From Isoetes taiwanensis (taxonomy: Eukaryota; Streptophyta; Lycopodiopsida; Isoetales; Isoetaceae), in NCBI GenBank assembly GCA_021234155.1, contig JAJEKV010000003.1, positions 23,281,569 to 23,345,568 of the forward strand: 64,000 nt of DNA, given 5' to 3'. Within the stretch, counting starts at the first letter, position 1. Each line of letters opens with the position of its first letter. A program made the translations under genes and the position numbers. Below are positions 43,694-56,055 of this stretch, one piece after another. The notes under the pieces are model-generated. The model searched no databases, was not told where the DNA came from, and worked only from the letters and a program-made list of their open reading frames with translations.

Positions 43694-44345
43694 ATTTCCA
43701 TCATTGTTGCGTTTCTCAAATCCTTGCTCCCTCAGATATTTATCTATGCACTTATACCACTCCCTAGGTGCTTGTCTTAAACCATAAAGCTGCGTTTTAA
43801 TTTCTAAACCATGTTACTTCCTTCCCCAAAGCACGGAGCTTGCTTCATATATATCTCTTCTGCAAATTTGCATTTAGAAATCGGTTTTCACATCCATATG
43901 ATGTATGTCAAGTTTGAGTGCATTTGCTAGAGCTAACACAAGTCTAATACTTGTTAATTTGACAATTGGGGAGTATGTCTCTTCATAATCAATTCCTTTC
44001 TTTTGTGAAAAACCCTGAGCAACCAGTCTAGCTTTATACCTTTTGGTCCCATCAGAATTTGTTTTAATTCTATAAATCCACTTATTTCCAATCAAATTCT
44101 TATCCGTTGGAGATTACGCTTTAGCTCATATGTACTGTTTCTTTAAAGGAATCCATCGCCTTTAGCCATTAGGCGCTTTTTTCGAGTTCGACTTCTTCAA
44201 ATGATTTCGAAGTATCGGGTTCAAACACAGCCATCAATGATGGAAACCTAACTGGAGGTTTCCCAATTCTTCTACATTTTCCTGTGCCATATCTGCCATA
44301 CACTTCAGGGTCATAGTCTATACCTATATCTTTAAGCTTTTATGT

Positions 44346-44876
44346 CTATGTCTTCCTTTTTCGTTGCCTAGTCTCTGTGACCGGCACTGCTGATTCTGCT
44401 TGTGGCGCCTCACTATCCTCATTATCTGTCACATTGTCTTCATTCTCTTCATCAGAACCAAAGTTAGCAGTAATATCTAAATTGCCATCATGCACAATGT
44501 GTTTTTCTACTTTCTCATGCCATACTGGAATTTCATGCCTATCTTTGTAAAATTTGCTTTCGTCGAACACAACATCCCTACTCGTTATTATTTTCTTTGT
44601 TTTGGGTATGAAGACTCTATAACCTTTTGATTCTTCATCATAGCCGACTAGAAAACCTATTTCTGCTCTATCATCTAGTTTAAGTCTCATTTCTTATGGA
44701 ATATGAACATATGTCAAACACCCATATGCTTTGAAATAATCATATGCACGAGTCATTTTAGTACATGTCCATATTTCTTCAGCGATATTTCCATTCAAGC
44801 TACTTGATGGCAACCTATTTTGTATAAAAAACGACTTTATTTGCTTCTTCCCAGAGGTAATTTGGTAAGCCTGCAA
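44346..44876 (-). pseudogene. Copia integrase C-terminal part, copy 3
   Basis: Two frames (44694-44876 and 44346-44690) together correspond to residues 95-279 of the copy 2 integrase frame. A CTGG to ATGG change at about 44696 creates a stop and a new start, separating EAYG...VHIP from MRLKLDDRAEIGFLVGYDEE. The acidic linker is identical to copy 2. Confidence 0.8.
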
Positions 44877-46090
44877 ACTTTATCATTGATCTTACAGCAT
44901 CTAAAACTGTTCTATTTTTCCTTTCTGCAACACCATTTTGTTGCGGACTACATGTGAGTTGCCTTTTTATTCCATGCTCAAGACAAAGCGATCTAAAACT
45001 TCTTGAAAGATATTTCCGCCTCTATATCTGTTCTAATGCATTTAAGTTTACAACACAATACGTCTTTCCATTTCGCGTGCATTACAACTTAAATGTAGAT
45101 AACAAATAGCACTTTCCCATTCTACTAAAATCGTCAATAAAAGATATATAATACCTTTTACTTTTTTTTTCCTTGCACATTCAATAGACCACAAAGATCT
45201 AAATGTACTAGGTCGGGGGACCCTTGGCCCTTTTCTTTGATCGCTAAATGACAATTTAGTCAATTTTCCTAACATGCGGACTGGACAAATGAATTTCCCA
45301 TCTATATCATCTTCCCCATTAATAAATCCATCTCATCATGTATTTAATGTTATTCATATGCGTATGAGCCGACCTATGGTGCCAAGTTGATGATTTAGTC
45401 GCGACAACACATTTATACTTTTGAAGACTTTATTTGGCTGAAATAGATTGCCTACGTTTTGCAAAAGAATTTTAGTTCCCCTTCAAGCAAAACCTTACAC
45501 CCTTTTTGTTAAATCTAATCTCATATCCTAAATCCACCAATTGACTTACGGATATAAGATTTTTATGCAAAACCAGGAACACAAACAATGTTGAGACTTT
45601 TATAATAACTCTTACTAGAAGCGTGTGCGGCGATGCGGGCATTAGTCGTGGACATGTCGAATGGGTAGACATAATGGGATATGTAGGTGGAATAAAAACA
45701 CTAAATGTCCATGGATGTAATGAGTGCCAAATGTGAAGGGTTTCTGAATATCAGGGCATCTAGAAATGCGTAAAGTGGAATCAAATGAGTAGGCATAATA
45801 GAATGCATAGAGTTTAGGGTGCTTGTGGTAATTTAGGATTTTTTTTAAGATTGTGTGGTCAACACATATGCAATTGGATGTTAAATGGCGTATCGTGTGG
45901 AAGGCGTGTGTGGGTAGTGTAGTGCGGTGTAGTTTGTTGGGGTGTGCTTTTTTGTGTGAGACTTCATAGTATATATCTAGTGTAGTAGTAATGTGTGTAT
46001 TTCTTCATAGCCATTGAATGTGCATGCATTTGAGAGTTCCTTTAGCATTGTCCAAGGTTAAAAACATTGTATTTAATATAAAAATAAAAC

Positions 46091-49000
46091 TTAGAAACTT
46101 CGACCTTTTGGGGTTGCTTTTGTCTTTGGAAGTTCTAGATTTTCTTGGCGTGGGGATCACGTATCCTTGTCTTTCCATCCATAGTTGCATGTTACTTCCT
46201 CTCAATTCTTCAAAATTTATAATATGATGGATCTCAAACTTCTCTAAACCCTTAAATGCATAGACCCTAGATCAATGCCAGCTATTATGCTTGTGCCTTG
46301 GTTTAAAAATGATCCCATATAGCCATTCAATATAAGAATACAATTTTCAAGAGCTTATAAAATTTATAAAGGTTCATAGACATTTTGGTGGTCTAAGGAG
46401 TGCATATGTTAAGGTTGAGAATAGCAATTAATAATGTCAACGTTTTGTATTCTAAAAATATCACACATATTAAAAATAAATGCCAGAAAAATATTACATG
46501 ATAGAACTGAACAGATAAGTACTAAAACATTGCAAGATAGATATATTAAGAGAATTACTTATAAAGGTACTTTTACAACAACATGAACATTTGTCGTGGT
46601 CATACTCGTGTAATACCTTCTAAATCATAAGTTGCATTTATCTTTATGCTACCATAGGCTAACCACGTTGAGTGTGCCAATTTGCTTGTCAGTTTCTGCA
46701 CATGCACATGTAGAATTACAAATTCAATAATTATAAAAAATGTAGTGTAAATATCAGTGCTCAAGGGGTATGGGAAAACAAATAGAAGCCTCAAGAATGT
46801 TAAACTCCTAAACATTAAGTTTAATTGTACTTTAGACCTGCAAATTTTGTTAAAAGCATTAAAAACATTCATTGATAACTATCAATATCTGTGATTTCCA
46901 ACACAGTGCTGGAAAAGTCTAACCTTGAAAAATGAATGCAATGTTAATGTACATGTCATCCAATGCTTCCAATTCTTTATTGCAACCACCATAGAAGCAG
47001 AGAATTCCATTACGTATGAGAATCTCGGCAAAGAAGAGAGATACATGAAGGCGGCTTGATCCCCGTGGTTTGAAACCTCACCCAAACCTTGGTTTCTACG
47101 ATTACAAAATAATAACATGTTTAAAAGAGAATGATGGAGAAACATACACATGAGAATGGATTTGTAAGCTTAACAGGTTAGAATTAGCATAGACACACCT
47201 AAGTCAAGGTAAGCGCCAAATCATTGAAAAGGCTGGCGATTGTCAGGTGAAACCACCAAACACAAAAGATATTTGTCAAAGCTTACGGTTGTATGACTGC
47301 CCAGGGCAATAAGGGTCAATCAATGACTTCAAGTCCTTCCAACTAAGTGTACCTGGTTGCAAAAGACATAATTAATGCTTTGGATACTATAAAATATTTT
47401 AAAAACAAATGTGCAAACTCAATCTCAAATTCATTGCCATGCTGCATCTAGAATGTGGACCGGTAGTCAAATATGAATTATGCGCATCCTCATCACCAAT
47501 GATACCCAAATAATTTTTGTATGATGAACATGTATGGCTATCCCTAGGAGCAGGGGGATTATCTTTTGTGGATATTTTGCTCCAAGTGAAGGTTTACGTA
47601 AAAAAAAACAAATTTTGATTAAAGAAAAATGAAGCTGGACTTGATGATAATTCCTTTACATTCTAAACAATGGAGCTTGACTCGGTAATAACATGCCAAA
47701 AACCCTTTACATTTTGCGAGAATCTGAGATCACCCATCACATGCACTATGAAAAATTAGTTGCTTTATCACATAGTACTTTTTTACGGTCAAGGAATAAA
47801 GAATTGGAATAGTACACATTCATTTGTATACCTACTTGAAGCATGCAATCTGTAGCCATCCTTTTGCGACCCCATATCGTAGAGATAACCACCCTTTGGA
47901 AATAAGACTCCAAGCGGGGTTACTGAACAAATGGCAATGTTAATAGCGGCACCTTTTCATAATCTATAACCTAAAAAGTACACGTGCAATCATCTTATTT
48001 TGTATATATTACGTGAAGAAGTATATATGCTAGCATTTAAAGAAAGAAAATACTATCTTGAGACCCATTGTCGATTTGCATGTTCTATAGTCTAGCTTGT
48101 TAAGAACCTATGTTGCATAAAGTGAGGAGAGCAACATCCACCCAAACATAACCTACACATCAACGACCCACTAGCAACCTTTTCTTTGCCTTAGCGGGGG
48201 AAAAGAGAACCAATGAAAAGCGGGGACCCATCTTTTCTTTACTCTAAAAGCAAATTAGTTGAAGTCGGCATAGATCACATAAGAACCATACCATAGGAAA
48301 CATTGAGGCCACGGTTAAATTGCACACTAAAAAGCTTATATTTAGCATCAAAGGGCTTATATCTGAACCTTTGGGTTATCAAATGTAGTGGAATCGGGAT
48401 GCATGCAATGACTTTGAATATAAGATGGCTCTGATTAAAGGGACCCATCAGATCCACATTGGAACAAATTCAACTTCGCCAAACCCTTGAGCTTTAAAGA
48501 ATAGAAATCACGAGAAAACTATGGGTGAGTGGTTGCTGTTTTACTTGAGGGAAAAGAGATTTGGATCAGGAATTTATTTGCATGTCTTGTTATAGAAAGC
48601 TTACTTGCTTCACACCATAAGCAAATGGATTTGGGTAGATACACTCACTTACAAGCGTAAGATACACTCACTTACAAGCGTAAGATTTGGGAAGATGGGC
48701 TGCATAGTAGGATGTGTTCCTGCACCAAATTTAAAAAGGAAGAAATGATTAGCGGGCTGCAAAGGAAGAAATGATTAGCAAAGTGCAAATAATAGGAAAA
48801 ACATACAATTATAGATGGGAATATGGGCTGCATGGCAAGTTGCCTCCTCTCCTTGTTTCTTTGCACCAAATTTACAAAGCGAGGGCTTCAATGAGCTTCA
48901 AGCTATGAGCAACATAAAATCTGAGTTTATAAGCCAATCACGAAAAAAAATAAGTCAATCCCGTTTTACATTTCAAGCTTGTCAAAATAGCTCACCTCAT

Positions 49001-50214
49001 TCTAAGCTTTTCAAAATAGCTCGCCTCATGCTGATCATGCATGCCACTCACATGATTCAGCTCAAACTCAAGAGCCAATGGCGAACACAATTACGGAGAG
49101 AGATGGTTGAGGGAAAATTTCATAAGAATCATAGGAAGGGGGAAGGTTTCCATCGGTTGTGGTAAGCACTCATCTAGGTCTGAAGGCTGCAAGTGCGCAA
49201 AAAAAGCGAGGCATAACAATTTATGAAGATGTAAATTTGAAACCAGAATAATCTTTGTCACCGAGAAGACACCGGGTCGGTGAAAACATTCAAGGAGCTT
49301 ATTCTTCACTGATTCTTATGAGATGAAGGCATGAGAGAGATCTGGCTGGTGGGCTGCTAATTTCGAGCCACGTTTTCCATCAAGCTAAGGAGCTCCTAAA
49401 TCTCATTTTCCATAAATCTAAGGTGCGATAATGGAAGGTTTTGTAACAACCGGCAAATGCTATATGTTGAAGAAGAGGCGACTGCTATATGTTGAAGAAG
49501 AGGCGGGAAAATGACGGCTCCTTGAACTCTTTGAATAAAGCAGGATAAGAAATGCACATGTTTTCTTAGGTGCGATCTCAAATTTTGCACTATTTTTGTA
49601 TATGTGCGGTCTCTAAGCGCCTAAAATCGGACTCATGTTTGGCATTTTATACTAAGCGTGGAGACAGAAGATGCTTTGCATGATGCAGCAAAGTTCAAAG
49701 GCTCGGAACATGATGAAATGTCAAATTGATTTGAAAGGGAACTTCAGCGGGATTCTTTAGAATCTATAGTAAACTGAGAGGTCGAGGGGTGGGTCTATGA
49801 GTGAAACCTCCTCTTCATGTTCCGCACGGGAGATTTACAAAGGATATAGAGATTAGCTGTTCGAAATTGTAACCTTGTTTAGAGTGCAAATAATAGGAAG
49901 TGTAAATAATCTTAGGAAAAACATACAGTGATAACCAGGAACACGGGCGCCACAGCAAGTCACTTGCTCTCCCGATCCTTTGCCCCGAATTTACCTTTAG
50001 AGCTTCAAAGGCCAGAGCACTACTTTCCAACTACAAACTTGAATCAAAAGATAAATTTGGAAGCTGCAAGCAAAAAAGACAATCGTAAGGTAGGAACATG
50101 TCTGCATGGATTCCAAGCATTCAAGCCTATCTCACCCTTGCCGATCATGGACATGCACCAAGCTCAAACTCAAGAATGCAACTCGAGGCGCTCATGAAAA
50201 AATTAAGTAGATGA
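46091..50214 (-). pseudogene. Kelch-repeat host gene, copy 3
   Basis: Same exon set as copies 1 and 2, without the LINE. Readable parts: 5' exons near 49930-50010 and 48820-48885, kelch exons near 47865-47930, 47480-47610, 47210-47345 and 46925-47100, the KLAHSTWLAYGSIKIN exon near 46615-46700 and the last exon ending at TAA 46093-46091. Extra or missing bases at former CAG/CTG sites break several exons. If these are calling errors, this may be the intact gene. The gypsy element lies immediately upstream at 50220. Confidence 0.62.
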
Positions 50215-50219
50215 GGAGG
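50215..50219. repeat. Target-site duplication GGAGG (left), gypsy copy 3
   Basis: GGAGG before TGTTAG, repeated after the right LTR at 59467-59471. Confidence 0.9.
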
Positions 50220-51131
50220 TGTTAGCCTAAAACACGGCTCGGCCAACATTGGAAGGAAGATATGGTGAGAACCTCGGATCTAATTAGAGGGAAGATCAAC
50301 CCCAAACTATAAGGAAATAAAGTCTAAGAACTTAGAACATAAAAGATACAATCTTGCTATCAAGCGATAGCGTTTTTCTTACAATAGATTAATTTTCTTT
50401 TTGCTTTTCTTGAAGGAAATACTGTGAGAACAATGATTTTTAGAAGAATGCAAAAATAGGTCTTGCTTGATTCGGGGAAAATAAATACACGAAATTCAGT
50501 GAGAACAAAGATTTTTAAGGAGAATACACAATAGGTCCTTGCTTGATTCCGGAAACAAATACTCCTAAGAGCAGCTTGAATCAGCCATAGTCATGAGCTT
50601 ACTGGAAACCGAACATAGCATAACACATTTTGGAGTCTTCTTGAAGGAAAACTGGAATTTCACAATCAGAATATATTCTTGGTTTTGAATTCGGCGAATG
50701 CACACATATATCATATGCTGTTACCCGCAGAGAGCAAAATCGGCTTCCTCTTCTCTTTAAACATCTTCGGATCCCGCCAAGAAATGGTTAGATCCATACA
50801 CATGCATGATATCGGCAGATTTGGGCGAGAACTTCATGATAATATGATTCGTTGGAGCTTCTTCGAGTTCATCCAAAAAGGGTAAACAAGTCGTTTAGGG
50901 TTTTCTTGAGATAACATGCCAAAAAAATATCTTAAAGGTTGAAAGTAATAACATTATTTTTTGTTGATGTAGAAACAACCATATGCGTATCTGCAAACTT
51001 CTCCCCGCAACTTTCGGAAGATACCCTCTTGAAGTAGAAGTCACGAGAAATCTATTGTAGCCCATATTTTGCTTGACACCAAAAGCGTGTAAAAATGGCG
51101 AAAAATGATGTTGCCTCTAGGGGAGGCAACA
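50220..51131 (-). repeat. Gypsy 3' LTR (left), block copy 3
   Basis: 912 bp, starting TGTTAGCC and ending GGCAACA at 51131. Matches 20073-20981 and the right LTR, with indels mostly at CAG/CTG positions. Confidence 0.92.
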
Positions 51132-51269
51132 TTTATGTAAAAGAGATGCAGGCTGGTCCCCTTAGCCCTAAGGTATGATGTGGAGGTAGCATGTGTGTAG
51201 GAATGAGTGATGGAAGAGGTGATAATGACAAGCGGATGATAGTGTGGATGTGGAGCGGATAAACACGCT

Positions 51270-51920
51270 CATGACGAGAAATAAACATTAGAAGGCTCTT
51301 TGTAATAATGGACGAGATGAATAGCGACCATGGGTGCGAATAGTATGGAAGATAGATGTGTGAAGTTCTGATGGGAAATAGGGCAGCGATCAGCGGGTGG
51401 ACATGGAAGACTAGGATGCACACGCACATGGCGAAATAAGCATTAGAAGGCTGCTTTGTAATAATGGGCCGAGAGATGAAAAGCAGCCATGGGTATGGAT
51501 AGTATGGAAGATAGATGTGTGAAGTTCGATGGGAAATAGGGGAGCGATCAGCGGTGGAAATGGAAGACTAGGATGCACGCACATGACAAAATTAAGCATT
51601 AGAAGGCTGCTTTGTAATAATGGACGAGAGATGAAAAGCAGCCATGGGTATGGATAGTATGGAAGATAGATGTGTGAAGTTTCGATGGGAAATAGGGCAA
51701 CGCGATCAGCGGTGGAAATGGAAGACTAGGATGCACACGCACATGACAAAATTAAGCATTAGAAGGCTCTTTGTAATAATGGACGAGAGATGAAAAGCAG
51801 CCATGGGTATGAATAACATGGAAGATAGATGTGCGAAGTTCAGATGGAAATAGGGCAACGATCAACGGGTGGACATGGAAGACTAGGATGCACACGCACA
51901 TGACAAAATGGAAGGCTGGA
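51270..51920. repeat. 156-bp minisatellite in gypsy 3' UTR (block copy 3)
   Basis: Four units matching 21125-21770, each with agcattagaaggct, gcagccatgggtatg and aggatgcac in order. Confidence 0.9.
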
Positions 51921-52066
51921 ATGTCATCAAATGATTACGCACATGAAAAGATCGAGTAACATGATAATGCCCTAAAGAGATATGTCTACAAGACTGAAAA
52001 AGATACACATATAATGTTTAAGGGAGATAAAGACTTCTAGATTCAAAAATAGATATTTATGTAATG

Positions 52067-53142
52067 TCGTCGATTCGCGTAGCGAATCGCCATTCTTGCT
52101 CAAGACGAGCATGCATGCATTGCATGCGTTGCATGCATGCATCGCATGCGTTTTGGGCCGTTCTTCAGGTTGGGCGTTTGCTACTTATTGCGGAGTTCTT
52201 CATCGACGTTTCATCGGCGCTTCCTCTTCTCTCAGCAGTACCTTATTCTCTTTGAATTGTTTCCAGGCAGGGGAGGGGCTTCTTCCTGCCTGGTTTGGCC
52301 AATTTGGCGTTGCTTTCCTGCTGTCCTTTCCGGCCTTTAGCCTTCATCCTGTGACCTTCGTCCTCGATCCTAGTTTGTTAAGGAAGTCCTTTGGTATTCG
52401 GGCGCTTTGTTGGTTTCATGCGAGTCGCAGTGCATCGTCGATTCGCGTAGCGAATCGCCATTCTTGCTCAAGACGAGCATGCATGCATTACATCGCGTTG
52501 CATGCATGCATCGCATCGCGTTTTGGGCGTTCTTCGGGTTGGGCGTTTGCTACTTATTGCGGAGTTCTTCATCGACGTTTCATCGGCGCTTCCTCTTCTC
52601 TCAGCAGTACCTTATTCTCTTTGAACCCACCCTCCCTCCCTTCTTTGTTTTTTATATTTTGTACAAGTTCTGTTTATCATGTTTTTCCACCCGGTGGGTG
52701 ATGCTTTTTTTCCACCTATTGGGTGATGCTATTCTTTGGTATGTTTCTCGTTTGTTGTGTTGGTGATGTGCAGGTACAGGTTGGCGAGCGCCATCCGTTT
52801 TGACTTCTCCATGCGGGGGTTTTTGGGAGCGATTCTATGCCTTAAGTTTGTCTAAGCCCCTTGCGAGAAGGCTTATCACTAGGGTTTTTCCTCGAAAACC
52901 GAAAGGGCGAGGTTTTTAATCCCGGTGATAAGCTTTCGGGCGGTACATCAACCACTCATCTATTAGCATTGTATTTGTTTTGGGGTCCAAATGATATAAT
53001 TGGATTTTCCCTTTATTTTTAGGTGGGTAGTTCGCATGTGTGCGGCTATCCATTTATCCCACCATTGTAGAAATCTGTTGAGATGAATAAGAAGCCTATC
53101 TATCAGGCGCTTTGTTGGTTTCATCGAAGTCGCAGATGCAAG
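52067..53142. mobile_element. 1,076-bp insertion in gypsy 3' UTR, dimeric, LINE-B-related
   Basis: Absent from copy 2 (compare 21930-21945). It is flanked by a 4-bp aatg duplication (52063-52066 and 53143-53146). It consists of two head-to-tail units: 52067-52434 and 52435-53142. Both begin tcgtcgattcgcgtagcgaa and end with gcgctttgttggtttcat...gtcgcag. The second unit carries extra sequence including a stretch strongly similar to the LINE-B 3' UTR (ggtttttcctcgaaa, gggcgagg, tttttaatcc in the same order). It encodes no recognised protein. Possibly a non-autonomous element mobilised by LINE-B. Confidence 0.75.
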
Positions 53143-53349
53143 AATGCCCAAAGAGATCATTATGCATGATACAAAAGGGATATGTATGCAATGCCCAAAA
53201 GAGATATGATGCAAAAGGGGTATGTATGCAATGCCCAAAAGAGATATGTATGCATGACTTGAGATGGAATATGTATGCAATGACCAAAAGAGTTACGTAT
53301 ACATGACAATGACACAAAAGGAATATGTATGTAACTTAACTAAAGATCA

Positions 53350-54580
53350 AGTTTGTTCGGGCATAATATTTTTAAGGTAATAAGTATTGCAAGGATTCAT
53401 GCATTCTGACTTTGTCAATCGTCTCGCAACCAATAAGAATTTTGCCCTGCATATCCTAAAATCTCAAAAGGTCCTTCCCAAATATTGTCAAATTTAGAAG
53501 CAACATTCTCTTTAGATCGATTCCATTTCAGCACTAACTCCTATTTGTAAAACAACCCCGCAGACCTATTTTTAGCCTCGAAGGTGGCCTTGTCCTTGGC
53601 CTTTTTACTTTAATGGCTTGTTCAAGCATCTAGTCTATGTTCATCTAGCTGCAATCCAATCTGTCTTTGATTGCCTTATCCATTTCTAAGCAAAGAGTTG
53701 AAGCCATTTTGAGAGAAGGGATTTCGGTTCTAAGGGTATCGTGGATTCTAGACCGTACACAAGCCTAAAAGGGGTGTGACACTGTAGGTTGTAGCCACTT
53801 TGGTAGTAGTAACGATATGCCCACAATGCATCTGTAAGCCTTAAATGCCAATCCGTTTAGAAAAGTCAGCGATCTTTTGTAGAATGGATTTGATTACCTT
53901 ATTGGATGCTTCCGCTTGGCCATTTCCTTGTGGATAGTACGAAGAACTCGGACATGCTTGATCTTGAACTGTTAGTCATCTTGTAAATAACATCGTTAAC
54001 AAAAGCATACCCACAATTTCGGTTGAGAATTTTATATGGAATACCAAATCACGGAACATATATGATCATACAAGAAGTTTGCGATAACTTGGGCATTAGC
54101 TTGCCTTGCGGGTATAGCCTCCACCCACTTTGTAAATAAATTTGTAGCAACCAATATATATTAGGTGTTGAGCGAAGGCGTGGGGTGGAGAGGCCCCACG
54201 AAGTCAATCCCCAAATCTGGAAGGGACACGGGGAGGCGATGGTCGTAAGCTCACCGGCCGTAATATTCTTTTGGAAAAAATCGACAAGAGTGGCATCTTG
54301 TTACATAAGTGTGACAATCCTTAAACATTGAAGGCCAAAAGTAACCAGCTCGTAATATTTTTTGGTACGTGGATTCGGATGAAAAATGGCCTCCGCACAC
54401 TCCATGATGACACTCTTGCGAGAACCAATGCATATTTCTGTTCTCGCAAACACCTTAGAAGCAACCCATCTCTATTTCTTTTTGCATAACACGTCACCTA
54501 CTAAAACATAAGCTAAACACCTTTCTTTGAATCTCCTTAGGCGCTTTTGGTCATGTCTGCGCAGGAAGTTCTTGCCACTT
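53350..54580 (-). pseudogene. Gypsy integrase, copy 3, frame-broken
   Basis: Same protein as 22147-23440. The zinc-binding part is open at 54251-54433 (CHHGVCGGHFSSEST, CHSCRFF). Downstream, the core and C-terminus are readable only in pieces. A deletion near 53655 removes part of a lysine-rich region. Confidence 0.8.
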
Positions 54581-54824
54581 AAGATATTTGATAATTGGGA
54601 CTTGCCAAAAAAATCATAGCGAGGACTTGAAAGACTTCACCTCTCCACGCACATCATTGTCAACTTCATGATCATAGAAAGCATATGGAAGGTATAGACT
54701 AGGATTAGTAGTTCGGCGATGTCTGATTTGAAGATCGAAAGATTGAAGCTGGCCCCCAACGATGAAGCTTAGCCTTTTTTCTACTTTACCATAAAGCATA
54801 CATAATGGGTTGACTTCATGAACA

Positions 54825-55061
54825 CTAGTATCTTCTTATGCACATCAACAAATGTCCATGCTTCTTGACCAAAAATATAAGCGCAGCAGCATGTTTTTCC
54901 AGACTCAGATATTTTTCCTCCGTCTTTGACCATTGCTTGCCAGAAAACCCTATGAGACCTTTTCCTTGGATAAGTGCTATTCCCAATGCCTTCTTTGTCA
55001 CAGTGATATAAACCTGAAAATCCTCATAAATGGTTGGCGAGATCAAGATGGTTTTACGCAC
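54825..55061 (-). CDS. Gypsy RNase H after RT, copy 3
   Basis: The frame reads FQVYITVTKKALGIALIQGK near residues 14-33 and QWSKTEEKYLSLEKHAAALI near residues 43-62. This is the canonical gypsy RNase H with the glutamate helix, located directly after the RT connection region. It establishes that the RNase H upstream of RT is an additional one. Confidence 0.82.
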   Translation of the reverse strand: MRKTILISPTIYEDFQVYITVTKKALGIALIQGKGLIGFSGKQWSKTEEKYLSLEKHAAALIFLVKKHGHLLMCIRRY

Positions 55062-55359
55062 TTAAAGCACTTATTAGAGAGTCAAAAGCCTCTTGGCACT
55101 CCTTAGACCAACATACCCTAATAAATTTGCTCTGTCCTTTAGGGATATATCCTACTCTTGTTAATGCAGAAATAGGACTGATCATATGTGAGAAATTTGG
55201 TACATAGATTCTTAAGAAACTGGCCATACCAATCAATTTCTTAACTTCTTTGACATTAGTAGGAGCGGGTACATTCTTGAGTAGTGCTACCTTCTCTTGA
55301 GAAACCTGTAGGCCTGCATGTGAAACTTGGTGGCCAAGTAGTTGCTTAGGCGTTAGAAA

Positions 55360-55960
55360 AATGCACTTTTAGGATTTAAATTTACTCGGCTTGCCTACAC
55401 ATTATGCAAAGATCATGTACTAATTGAAAGTCTTTGGGCCCTTGTAGTACCAAGACACAAATCATCCAAAAATATTCTAAAGGATTCTGGAGGCATGTTT
55501 TTAAAAGCTAGATCCATGGCCCTGTAGAAGGTGCATTCATTAACCCAAAAGGCATTCGTTTCATAGCATAAGTACCCCAAGGCGTCACAAAAGATGTTTT
55601 AGGTTGATCATCCAATCTGATAGCTATTTGGTTAAATCCACGAAAACCCATCTAGGAAAGAGTAAATTTCTTTTGCCGGCTATAGCGTCTGAGGGGGTAT
55701 CTTCAAGGAAGGGAAGAGGATACTTGATCCTTTAGAGTTGCCTTATTCAATTCCTATAATCTATCTTGATTCGCAAATTTCCATTCTTCTTTAAGATTTG
55801 GTACAATACATGACACCCAAGATGGATTGCTAATAGGATAAATGAGATCGTGATCACCATCTTCTCTAATTCTTCCTTGATCAAGTGTAGCAATGAGGGA
55901 TTAAGTTTTAAGTAGCTTCGGAAATCTGAGGTTTGGCTCCTTCCTTAAGTTTAATTTCAA
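55360..55960 (-). pseudogene. Gypsy reverse transcriptase, copy 3, frame-broken
   Basis: Collinear with the open RT at 24129-24686. The FLDD box is present (ifLDD near 55455) and the MPFGLMNAP region near 55545, but a deletion near 55521 (loss of ttgaaatg) and other small changes break the frame. Confidence 0.82.
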
Positions 55961-56055
55961 ACTCAGCCACATTATTAGATACCCCTGTTAATTCGGAGTA
56001 ATCCCATGCAAATACGTCAGCCATACCTTGAAAGAGCTCTTGAAATTGGTGGCAC

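Larger units (their letters stand above)
42480..45640 (-). mobile_element. Ty1/copia remnant, copy 3
   Basis: The same remnant as in copy 2 but without the local duplication. Pieces read on the minus strand: GAG-pre-integrase near 45590-45470; integrase at 45275-45048 and 44876-44346; RT start at 44095-43874; the RT YVDD box at 43693-43457 (IIALYVDDCIMVSNCM); end of RT at 43460-43257; RNase H at 43219-42890 (SDADWAGDLDVRRSTSGYA). Gag and LTRs are missing. Many frame breaks. Confidence 0.87.

Noticed and set aside
52096-52701. Plus-strand 201-codon frame in the insertion
   Set aside because: It spans the junction of two repeated units and repeats its own sequence. It contains low-complexity HALHACIA-type repeats from the CATG array, and no domain is seen.
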